Part shown: positions 11,980 to 21,635 of the stretch, piece by piece
Layout of the letters: the number at the start of each line of letters is the position of its first letter
Position numbering within the stretch: the first letter of the stretch is position 1
Source: Ectobius pallidus
Taxonomy: Eukaryota > Arthropoda > Insecta > Blattodea > Ectobiidae
Reading direction: 5' to 3'
DNA length: 64,000 nucleotides
NCBI GenBank assembly: GCA_964059195.1
Contig: CAXKWD010000006.1
Location: 69,395,073 to 69,459,072, forward strand
Position numbers and translations under genes: made by a program
Notes under the pieces: model-generated
Database searches by the model: none
Seen by the model: only the letters and a program-made list of their open reading frames with translations
Told to the model about the DNA's origin: nothing

Positions 11980-13010
11980 TGATAAAAAAAAACTTATTTT
12001 CTGCATATCATAATTGCAATTATAATTGATTCAACAAAAACATTCTGGCAGTTTGTTATATCAGTTTACCTGATTTTATTCATATTTATATATGTTCCAG
12101 AGTAAGCGATAAATATTTTCTCTATATTTTTGAAAAGTGGTTAACTGTTGAATTTCAATAGGCAATTCATTAAAACTTTTAAATAAATAATTATATTTTA
12201 CTCCTTCTGTTCTGTATCTAATAGATATAATTTTCTAACTAAGTATATGTTCATGTTTCCTTGTAAAATGACTATAATAATCACGATTAAACACTAATTG
12301 CCGGCGCGGTGGCTCATGCTGTAGCGCGTGAGCCTGGCATGCTAGCGGTCCTGAGTTCAAATCTCGGGGCCTGCGGGTGTGTCATTCGTGGTGGACGAAG
12401 CTGTGCCTTGGGGGTTTTTCTCGGGGTTCTCCCGTTTCCCCCTCTCATTCCACCAACACTCTCCACTTCATCTCACCTTTCCCCCTTTTCATCATCATCC
12501 CGTTTCCACTTCCGGTATCGGGCCTGCTTTGGCAGTCAGCGCCCTTTGGGGGCCTCTCCCGTCCTCCCCGCTGCTTGTGGTCAAGAGGTTGTTGGTGGTG
12601 TGTGCCGCGGACCTGTCGGGGCTCCGGTTGGAGGGACCGAAGGGGGTGGCGTGTGTCGCGGACCTGTCGGGGCTCCGGTTGGAGGGACCGAAGGGGGTGG
12701 CGCATACGTGGCATGGTAATAAGGCTTGCTGGATGTAGGGGAGTTCCGTGGGGGCCTGCGGGGGGATCTGCAGTCCTGGGCGGCCTATGGGCACGCAACT
12801 CATTCCATCCCGGAGGTACGTACAATAAGCCTGCGGCTTCGGTGCTTAGGGGCGTTCCCACCCCGCCTCCCGCCTAAAGGGCACTTATTCAATTCAATTC
12901 AAACACTAATTCCAGGTTATTAAATATCAAATTTTTTAAATACATAAAAGAGTGATATTTTACTAACATTTTTATAGACATTATTTCTTATTGTACCGTT
13001 AGTAAATAAT
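11980..13010 (-). mobile_element. LINE 3' part (family L-D), split by a SINE
   Basis: Read on the minus strand and skipping the SINE at 12300-12900, one frame runs from about 13010 to about 12085 with a few stops. It includes FNRDYYSHFTRKH, then NELPIEIQQLTTFQKY, then a stop. This is the typical C-terminal end of reverse transcriptases of CR1/Jockey-like LINEs that lack an RNase H (HxTR ... FNxLP.EI ... F). The 3' noncoding segment 11980-12088 reappears at 27329-27440. No active-site motif is left, so this is a dead 5'-truncated copy. Clade assignment is tentative. Confidence 0.7.
12289..12911 (+). mobile_element. GC-rich tRNA-derived SINE with 11-bp target duplication
   Basis: The element 12300-12900 is bounded by AAACACTAATT on both sides (12289-12299 and 12901-12911). 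The head has an A-box-like GTGGCTCATGCTGTAGCGCG and a B-box-like GAGTTCAAATCTC near 12354. The body is strongly GC-rich, in contrast to its surroundings, and contains a 51-bp direct duplication (about 12601-12702). The 3' end is an AATTC microsatellite, ATTCAATTCAATTC. Structure, duplication and tail all fit LINE-driven retroposition in plus orientation. The overlapping long open frames here on both strands (12309-12923) are GC-composition artefacts. GC-rich SINEs are known in termites (Talua), but I cannot confirm a relation. Confidence 0.93.
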
Positions 13011-14316
13011 TATATAACGATATCGGAGAAAGGAAAGAAATAAATTGAAATAAGCTTGCGCAACAAAGTAAAGTTGAAAACTGTGGAAGTTAAAATGTGG
13101 AGGGATAGGGGGATAAAAGAGCACGAGAGCGTTACAAGAAGTAATGGAGCTTGTGACCGCTGAGGGAACTCGTGTTCAAACTTACCACCAGCTTATTGTG
13201 TTATTCCCAACTGAAAATCCAAAACTACATATAAATCGATTATTCAAGACAAGAAGTAACAACAACATACAACTTTCTGTTGCCACAAAATTGTAACAAA
13301 ATTGCCTATTTCGATACACATACTTCACTAGCCCTGAATCTGCCATGTGTGACTTGGTTCAAAAGGACTTCCGTGTATAAGACGTGTCGATTTCTGCAAT
13401 CCTTATAGTGACTTGTTAAGATTTTTCCACCAAGTCAGGGAAGAATACTCTGAATTTCAGGTAATGAAAATCAAACAACTTTATAAAATTGCATGACTAG
13501 GCTTATAAAAACCGATCGAAATTTATTTCCTTCAATCATTGCCAAAATACAGGAAGAAATACATGTTTCGTTTTGCAGAAACAAAATGTACTAGGCAATA
13601 CATGGTCTAGATTATGGTTTGAAACTTTATAAAACTTCTATTGCTGAGAAATCACGATTTTGTGAAATACAGTGACAACCAATTTAAGATGAAAATTAAA
13701 AATAAACTATTTAGTAGCAATAATCAAATCTTATAATTTGTTTGCTTTTCATTTGTTTCATATTATTTCCTTCCATCTATTTCTACAAGCATGTGCCCTC
13801 AACTTCACCCGCGATTAATTACTCAACTACTAGATGTTTTACTTTAATTTATTTAACAGAAAAATAATTATAACATTAAATTTACTTACACTTATATTGT
13901 TTTTACATAAATTGCATGAATCACATTATTTCATTCTTAATTATATTGTTTTCCATAACAAATATAAATAATTAAACGAATAGAACGAATCTTGTGCTTC
14001 CCTATGGGCATTAAGATTCGAAATGAATCGATTAAAATACACCACAGACTCATGAACCTTACACAAATCATGCGTAAACAATAATTTAAAACAATTGATA
14101 ATTAAAAGACCAAAATCCCGGTTTCAAAGTACATTTCACGATTAAAGTGCGATGCCCGGGGGAAAAAGACCTTAGATTCTACTTCTTTAGGCCATAAAAA
14201 CCCTGCATAGGGAGTTTCTTCCAAGACATTCAATGTTCATTTTCCCCCGTTGATTTGGTAATTAATCTCACAATTTAGTACAGTCTTGTTAATAGGTGGC
14301 GTTGACTGTGCGTTCA
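13011..14316. other. No gene recognised
   Basis: AT-rich noncoding DNA with no open frame of note, no terminal repeats and no similarity to other parts of the window that I could see. Confidence 0.5.
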
Positions 14317-15120
14317 TCTCTATCTCTATATATTTAAAAGGCTTTGTCCTGACTGACTGACTTACAGGAATCAACCAACTATAACAGGTAGAGACTTGGA
14401 ATTTTGACAGTAACTTCGTTTCATAATGTAGGTGCACACTAAGAAAGGAGTTTGAAAATATTTGATTTTAAATGCCAAAAATCAATTGTTTTTGAGAATA
14501 CTTAATCCCTTTTTACACAGAATTATCAAATCCAAATCACAGAAAACTTGACAACAGTATTGTTGCAAGTGGTATCAGATGGGTTTGGAATTCAATGAAA
14601 TGGAAGTTTGACAAATTAGAGAAGGTATCAATATAATTCATGTTATAAATAAATATTAAAGAATGAAATACACGAAAATAATGCAGTCACATAACTTTCT
14701 CTAAACTGGACCTAGAGAAAACAATACGAGGTAAGGTAATATGTTTTGGGAAGAGAAGTATGAAAGTGATATTGCATTTCTGTTTTCATCCCCAAAACGG
14801 TTTTATGGTAACATGAGAGGAATAAAAATTCTCTGCCACGATAACACAATTTTATGTTACCGGAATTTCTGTTTCTTCTTATTTGAATCCCTATCAGGCT
14901 TGCTGTGTACTGTACAAGCGATGGGATGCAAAATTCTACATCCTCTATGAGCCATAAAAAGCTATATCAAGCTATTTCTGAGGGAATAGTTTGAGTGTGA
15001 TAAGTCGTTCTTCCTAAGGACCTATATAAGGACCTAGAATTTAAAAATCTAAAGTCCTTCATAAGTTAATTTCCAATTACAAACTACAAAGTCCGGGCGA
15101 CGCCGGGCCTTTTAAGCTAG
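14317..15120 (+). mobile_element. Non-autonomous Helitron, copy 1
   Basis: The 3' end has the diagnostic Helitron structure: a GC hairpin CCGGGCGACGCCGGG (near 15094), a short spacer CCTTTTAAG, then CTAG followed by T (CTAG at 15117-15120, T at 15121). The 5' end starts TC after an A, at 14317 or 14323, followed by TCTATATATTTAAAAGGC. Known: Helitrons insert between A and T and have 5' TC and 3' CTRR ends. The interior 14745-15010 aligns with the inverse complement of 35575-35830. No Rep/helicase coding sequence, so it is non-autonomous. Confidence 0.85.
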
Positions 15121-15124
15121 TCAC

Positions 15125-15415
15125 AAATATTATACCTACGAATTTTCCTTTTTATTTATAGATTTTTAAATGCAAAACGTAAATAGAAACCTATTTGTAA
15201 AATGGAGTTCTGTTACTTCTAATTTTGAACTTCATATTTTACCTATTTATTTTTGTAAAAATTGTTAAACTGTTCTTAGTTTATAAATTAATTTTTGTAT
15301 ATATTTGTAAATTTCTTTGTTCTCTGTTATTAAGATTTATGATAATAGAAGCTCCGGAATAAGAGCTTTGCTCAACTGGGGGCTTTCAAAGAAAGTATAC
15401 AGAGTGCTTCAAAAA
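15125..15415 (+). repeat. LINE 3' UTR-like fragment (shared with 57850)
   Basis: The segment ending TTCTTTGTTCTCTGTTATTA, GATAATAGAAGCTCCGGAAT, AAGAGCTTTGCTC and GGCTTTCAAAGAAAGT is shared, with gaps, with 57850-58010. The arrangement (T-rich stretch, then AGCTCC...AAGAGCTTTGCT) resembles LINE 3' UTRs seen in insects, but no coding part is attached in either copy. Confidence 0.5.
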
Positions 15416-15651
15416 AATGTATACACACTTTGAACTGTCATAAAAAATTTATTTCCCATTCATCAAAGTTGAATTTCTGGGAGGAAGTAACGTAATATTT
15501 CTTTAACAGATGGCAGCAGAATAGTTTCAACAATCATCCAACAATCGTGTCAATAATAATCCAACAATGAAAAGTACCTAACAATGCTTACTGATTCAAT
15601 ATTCCTTGCCATTCGTGCATTATACGGTTTTATTACCAACAAGATAATCAC

Positions 15652-15870
15652 TAGACTTCGGATTTTAGGTAAAAACCTATTTTAATCCTTAAGTGATATA
15701 TGGACGAAAACTTGTATATGCATGTTTCATAAGCGACTATGCCTAAAACTGATACTTTCATAACCTAAAACAGCCTATTTTTACGTTAGAGCCTAATATT
15801 GCCTTTTTTGCTTGTTTTTCCTCTAAAGTTCAACAAAAAATAATTTGTTATAAATTCTAGCATTTATTTT
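15652..15870. mobile_element. One end of a hAT-like MITE related to 41280-41879
   Basis: TAGACTTCGGATTTTAGG at about 15654 matches the inverted-repeat end TAGACCTCGGATTTTAAG of the complete element at 41280-41879. It is followed by the same kind of subterminal CCTAAAA/CCTATTTT repeats. No partner end was found downstream, so this is a truncated copy. The right boundary is a guess. Confidence 0.5.
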
Positions 15871-16199
15871 CATTTCGTACTAAATTTTTAGGTCGGAATG
15901 TGCAGTACATGACACATTTGTGACTTGATTAATTAGTAAGGAATGTTTCGTCTTCAGTAGAAAAATTCCTTGGAATTCCCAAGAAAATGTAGTGTTTTTC
16001 TCCCGACTCCCACACCCAGTAACAAACAAACAAACAAAACGTAGTTCTCTGAATCACTGAGGGATACAAGGGGTTGAATATGATAGCGTGCGTAGCTTCT
16101 GGGCGCAGGGACCATGTTTTCACAGTTGTGGTAGTAATACAGGCCCTAGTAATAGGTCTATATAATTCTGTGTGCCATAGGCCTAAATCTTCATGTAAA
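15871..16199. other. No gene recognised
   Basis: Short AT-rich interval with a small AAACAAACAAACAAAAC block at about 16021. The minus-strand 64-codon frame at 15929-16123 has no recognisable motif. Confidence 0.4.
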
Positions 16200-16470
16200 T
16201 TCGTAGTAAAAACAAAATAATGTTATGGCTGATCTTCGTGCCACAACCCCAGAAGAAATCTAATCTAAATGAGAATTTTTAATACGACTTCTTGTTCTCT
16301 CATTTACAGACTCAGACATTAGACAAATACACAGACATCTTTTGAAAATTGATTTTTTTTTATTCCGGGTACCTCAAAAGGTTTACTAATGCTGAAAACT
16401 CGACATTGGATTTCAGAGTCAAAAACAACACTTCCTCTACTACTATATCCTAAAATAAAAGGTGATAGCA
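16200..16470 (+). repeat. Dispersed repeat family R-A, copy 2 (partial)
   Basis: Matches the second half of the R-A copies at 2570-2860 and 38670-38950: GATCTTCGTGCC, AGAAATCTAA, ACACAGACATC, GGGTACCTCAAAA, TTCAGAGTCAAAAACAACAC and CTTCCTCTAC occur in the same order. The first half is absent. Confidence 0.6.
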
Positions 16471-17305
16471 ACTAAAATATTTTACCTCAAACTGTGTATT
16501 CAAGGTAAGGGAAGAGATCTGTTTTGCAACATAAGCCACTAAAATCGAGTTTTGGGAAATAATTCAGTTTTCATTAAAGTAATATCTGCGGATATCATTG
16601 AATGCCCTTCAATTCATTAAATCTTAATTTAAAAAGCAATGTTTCTGTTCAGATTGTTTAAAATTACGAAAATAATACAGTAGCATATATAATTCCGACA
16701 ATATAATAATGTTTCGAATAGCCTGCTCTATTTAGGCCTAGTAATCAGATAATACATACAGCATTAAAGTTGTGTGAATGTAGTAACAATCAGTAATCAT
16801 TTACGGCTATACAATGAAATGTAATATGAGAACTGGGATGTAATGTATGGATATTTCTTCCACATAGCAAATCATACGTGAAACTTGTGAATCGTGGCAT
16901 GCATTTAATATCTAGGAATACAATACTATTAAACAAACTTGGAGCTTATGAAAATCTAATTGCTGCGGTTCGAGGGTGGGAAATAATGGTTAATACTGCA
17001 ACGCAAATGTCATTGCGCTGAATTCATAATGGATGTCATAGATCCAAATCGTAAATTCTATATGCTTTGGGATCTGTTAAATCTCTTTTATTTGTAACAG
17101 CACAAAACAATTCTTCCTTTATAAGAAGTTTATTTATTTATTTATTTGTTTAATTGTTATAAAGTAGTTGTGCATTTCATGTCTTGACTAGCTGAGCTCA
17201 ATAATTGTTCTAAGTACACCTTAGTATTTTCGATAAAATCCAGAGGACCCGTATTTTTAAAACAGAGATTCTTTTCATAAAACACCTAATATCACACGAA
17301 TTTTG
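16471..17305. other. No gene recognised
   Basis: AT-rich noncoding DNA with a short TTTA repeat at about 17128-17152. No open frame or terminal repeats. Confidence 0.5.
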
Positions 17306-17633
17306 TTATAGATCAGCGGTTCCCAAACTTTTTTGTCCTGGGACCCACCTTTACCTATAAATTTTTTTCGCGACCCACTACTACATAACGATAACCAATA
17401 TAGGCTATACCTATATATATCTAGGTACAAAAAAATCGCTACCCTCTACTACATAACGATAACCAGTATAGGCTATATAAAATACAGCACATGTTTTTCA
17501 TATGGCTTTCAATAATTTTATTGTGTTCAAATGCCTTATATTCCTTATATTGAAAACAAGTTTAATTATTCCCGCCCTTTTTGCGACCCACTAGTGGGTC
17601 GCGACCCATAGTTTGGGAACCACTGTTATAGAT
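17306..17633. mobile_element. hAT-type MITE, 312 bp, with 8-bp target duplication
   Basis: The element 17314-17625 has ends CAGCGGTTCCCAAACTTTTT and AGTTTGGGAACCACTG, flanked by TTATAGAT on both sides (17306-17313 and 17626-17633). Known: CAG(N)GGTTCCCAAAC ends with 8-bp duplications are the hallmark of hAT elements of the Charlie type. Inside is a direct repeat of about 70-bp period around ACTACATAACGATAACCA (about 17380 and 17448). Non-coding; the 60-codon frame within it is not a gene. Confidence 0.95.
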
Positions 17634-17654
17634 AGTTGTGTGGAGACGAGATGT

Positions 17655-19500
17655 CTTGGCGAATGATTCGGTTCGACCAACCCGCTCTAAGTGATACACT
17701 TTCTTTTATGACACGATCTAGCGAAAAGTTGCTTGTTTTCCGCCATTTTTCTGTCCTCAAATTATGAAGAAACTCGTGATTGGACGTTGGAGGTGTGACG
17801 TCATACCGCTAGAGCAGCCATAATTGTGGGTGAACAGGTTGACAAACCTCGCGGGAGATATAATATGGCACATTTTCGAAACCTACAAACAGTGTATGGA
17901 ACATTATTCTACAAATGCATTTGCTTTTCGCTACGGCTGCCGCCTCCGCTTCGCGCGCTTAACTATGTGGCTAGTATTATGCATTATTTAGACTATTTTT
18001 AGACAACTAACCTTAATGCAAAGGTGGGTACAAGGCCCCACAGTTGGTCATCCTGCCTCGCTCAGAAACAAAAAACATCACACAGTCCGTGCAAATGTGA
18101 CTATCGCGTGAACGGGTCCTCTAGAATTGGATTATGGCGTATTTTCTTATCTATGCATACAAAGAATTTAGTTCCCTGTTCTTCTTCATGTAGATAGTAA
18201 CTGTTTCAACAAAATTATCTACCAACCCCTTAACTAGCGAATGCTTAATTAAATTAAAGGTACAATTTTTTAAACATGAAAGTAAATAATCCCATTGAAA
18301 ATTCCAAGCTTAAGTAACGTGGAGTAAGTAAAACTTGCTGGCGTAATTAGTACGGGAAGTTTCGTCAGGAATAGGCGCTGTATACAAACTATGTTAATGA
18401 GATGCAAGTGTGGAATCTCTTGGCAAGACCAGCTCAACCCTCCAGGGTGCAGCGCAGGAGAACCATTTTTAATACCAACCTTGACAGGGATTTGTGCATC
18501 TCATTATGCACCTCGTATCCACTCACTTGAAAGGAAGTGGATGATGTGCTTTAGTTGGTACGACTATCTCGGATTCCCTAGAGAATAGACTATGCAGACG
18601 AGTGCATTGTCTGTTATTCTCTCCGTTCAACCCAGTTCATATCATGAGCGAATACACATTGCTGCAGTTTGGTATGGCTTTAAATTGTCATGCACCGGAA
18701 GTTTATACACGTAACTGTAAGTTATAAGCTTATGTATTTGTTTATGTGAACATATTGCACCCGGAATAACTTGAAATGGTAATGCAACGTTCATGCAAGT
18801 ACAAAATAATGACATTATTCTGTTATTAATTCTACTACTGTAACTTCTCTACATAATTAACAGCAGATATTATGGAAGTTATCCACTTAACAACGGGCAT
18901 CAAGTCCGTCAAACGTTACCGGTACTTAGAATTAGAGGTTCCTTTATTTAAATTCAATATATTAGAGTATATTGTAATGGAGATATATAGGGCTGATGTC
19001 CTACATGTTCGTTGATCCATTTCTTCCAATATACACACATGAAAATAATAAATACCACTTTACGGATTATGCATGCCTAAATAAACGAATTTCAAAAGAA
19101 AAAAATTAAAACAAGACTAAAATTTATTAGCCTTATCTGGGTTAATAATATTGTTCTGGGCAGCCATTTTAATACATGATAACATGAGTGAATTTTTTGA
19201 CCTTAGGCCTATATAGGCCGATGTAAATTAGTTTTGGTAATGTTTGTATGAATAATTACATTTAAAATTAGACCTTTTTCTATTAAATATATTTAAAAAT
19301 ATTGTAGGTTTCGAAAATGTGGCATATTATATCTCCCGCGAAGTTTGTCAGCCTGTCACCTCTCGTCTAGTGGTATGACGTCAAACTCCAACGTCCAATT
19401 ACGAGTTTCTTCATAATACGAGGAGAGAAGAATTCGCTAGATCGTGGTAGAAAAGAAACTGCATCGGTGGGTGGGTTGGGTGGTGCCGATTCATCCCAAG
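17655..19500. mobile_element. Fold-back element with ~200-bp inverted arms
   Basis: The left arm (17655-17887) and right arm (19303-19500) are inverse complements. The inner 38 bases, around CGCGGGAGATATAATATG, differ at about one position, and the outer parts are more diverged (CGTGATTGGACGTTGGA against CGTAATTGGACGTTGGA). Outer ends are near CTTGGCGAATGATTCGG and CCGATTCATCCCAAG. The 1.4-kb centre has no coding sequence I can recognise. A target duplication is not evident. The structure fits a fold-back or long-inverted-repeat non-autonomous DNA transposon of unknown superfamily, or two copies of one repeat in opposite orientation. Confidence 0.75.
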
Positions 19501-19569
19501 GTGCGACTTATATTTGAATTTTCCCGTAATAGTACTAGTAGTACTAATAATATGCAGTTTTAGTGTTAT

Positions 19570-19570
<1 letters not shown>

Positions 19571-19619
<49 letters not shown>
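19571..19619. repeat. (ATT)n microsatellite
   Basis: About 16 uninterrupted ATT units. Confidence 0.98.
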
Positions 19620-19814
19620 TCACGGTAAAGGCATTGAACATAAAGATCGACTCTGATGGTTTCCGTTCTAGATACTTCTTAGTTTTATGAAAATGTAACA
19701 AATAAAATTTAATTGTCCCTATAATTTACTTTTTTCTGTGCCAGCCCTTAACATGTATATGCGAGAAAGTTTGTGCAACATATTTTTGCACCATTTATTT
19801 CTATTAAATATATT

Positions 19815-19875
19815 TAAATATATTGAAGGATATCTTAAGGTTATGTCACTTTTGGAATTATCACAGTTAAAATAA

Positions 19876-19925
<50 letters not shown>

Positions 19926-20135
19926 GTTAATTCAATTCAAATATTGTTAATAGTTTCAAAATTACTTCCAGCCCTTTATATATTTAATGTATTGTTTTTT
20001 ACTAAATTTCAAGTTCCATATAAGTTTTCTCTAGATAGGCCTACTTCACTTCTTGTACCACTTATCCAATATTAGTGTATTAATTATTGTGGTCGCTGGT
20101 GACCCTGGCTGTTAAAAACAACCTTAAATAAATAC
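19815..20135 (+). mobile_element. LINE L-A 3' end, second copy (5'-truncated)
   Basis: GAAGGATATCTTAAGGTTAT and the following 40 bases match the inverse complement of the coding end at 6839-6905. The downstream UTR (ATTATTGTGGTCGCTGGTGA, CCTGGCTGTTAAAAACAACC, TTAAATAAATACG) matches 6630-6700 inverted. Only the last codons and the 3' UTR are present. A TA microsatellite of about 47 bp (19877-19923) lies just after the stop region and is absent from the other copy. Confidence 0.85.
19877..19923. repeat. (TA)n microsatellite
   Basis: Pure TA run inside the LINE 3' UTR fragment. Confidence 0.97.
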
Positions 20136-21011
20136 GTTTAAAAAGCACTTATTTTACTATTTTAATTAAACTTTTGCAGGTAAAATTCCCATCTTTACTT
20201 ATAAATAAGGTAAATGATGTATTAGTCATAGGCGTAATGGATAATCAGAAGTAGGCCTAGTAAAGTGCAAACCTGTATGGGGAAGAAAAATTATAGGTGG
20301 ACAAATTTGTAATTAATAGCTATGCAATCTAAGCAAAATAATTCACTTATGAACTATATTGGATAATGATTTATGATAGAGGCTCTTCATAAGCCATCTA
20401 CCCATTAGAAAGTTATGTGAGTTTCACATCAGTTTTTTTTCTGTAGCAATAGGACTTTCCTGCTTACAGTCCATAGATTTAAACAGACGTACACAAGCGT
20501 CATCGTAAAAAAAAAATTGCATAAACGCAAAGAAACAAACTTAGGCCTAATAGAATAATGATTTGTGTTAAAATGTGAGTAGTTTTACACGCGTGTTAGG
20601 ATTGCTATTCAAGGGTACGAGCTGTTCCACTGAAGTGTTCTTAATAGATTTCAGACTGAAATATTCTTAATTGATTTCAAACTTAGAACCCACTAGTAAA
20701 TTCAGCACTGAAAGGGTTAACTAATTGGTCATTTTCATGTTGGTCATTCATGTTATAAATTATACAGTATAATATGAGATTGCCTATTATTATGCATGTT
20801 TCCACAGGTCGTTATATATCTGGTGACATTGAAAGGCAATAATTAGAAGAAAAATTTATCTTACACCGGGTTTCAAACCGAGGGGGGGGGGCCTTAAGCT
20901 AGTCGTGCTGTCTATGCACTGATTCATTGAAGTATTGAATTAACAATGTTCGTACATACACTATTTTTTTCGCAACCAGGGAATACTTGGCTCGCGTAGA
21001 AAGTAACACTA

Positions 21012-21044
<33 letters not shown>

Positions 21045-21508
21045 TCAAAGGAAGCCTAAAGGCGAGCTTCACTCACTATCTCAAACATATGTTAACACAC
21101 TTCCTCTTAATAATTCCTGTTGGAAATAAGGAGTGCAGAGCACTATCGAAACGCTTCATTGCTAAATATGAAAGGAAATAGCGTTTAAAAAATAGAATTT
21201 AATATATTTGTAGACTACTTACATTTAGGCCAATGTTCTAAATCTAAATAAGGCCTGTCGGATATTTTAATTTGATTATGAACTCTTCATATTATAATAT
21301 GTAATTCATTAATATAAGAATATGGATTTTTTAAATAATAGGATAACGATATTATAGAAAAATGTATTTAAGAGACAGGCTAGTTATTTTATAAAAATCT
21401 ACTATTAGAAAATTTTATTGGTTGTAAAAGTTTAGAGACAAAAAACATGGAAGTTGAAAAAAAAATTGCCACCCATTTTGAGCTGAAAGGAGGAAAATTG
21501 AATCAAGA
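20136..21508. other. No gene recognised
   Basis: AT-rich. Contains a run of ten G at 20882-20891 and an (AAT)n microsatellite at about 21012-21044. TAGGCCTA-type motifs occur near 20254 and 20543. Confidence 0.5.
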
Positions 21509-21635
21509 CAGAAAGAGAGAGAGAGAAAGAGATAGAGAAAGAGAGAAAGAGAGAAAGAGAAAGAGAGAGAGAGAAAGAGATAGAGAAAGAGAGAAAGAGA
21601 GAGAGAAAGAGAGAAAGAGAGAGAGAGAGAGAGAG
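21509..21635. repeat. (GA)n / GAAAGA purine tract
   Basis: Imperfect GAGAAAGAGA purine repeat of about 125 bp. The open frames across it on both strands (KRERERDREKE and LSLSLFLS) are low-complexity artefacts. Confidence 0.95.

Noticed and set aside
12309..12923. Several overlapping 65-166 codon frames on both strands as a GC-rich gene
   Set aside because: They lie wholly inside a SINE with an 11-bp target duplication, and GC-rich sequence has few stops.
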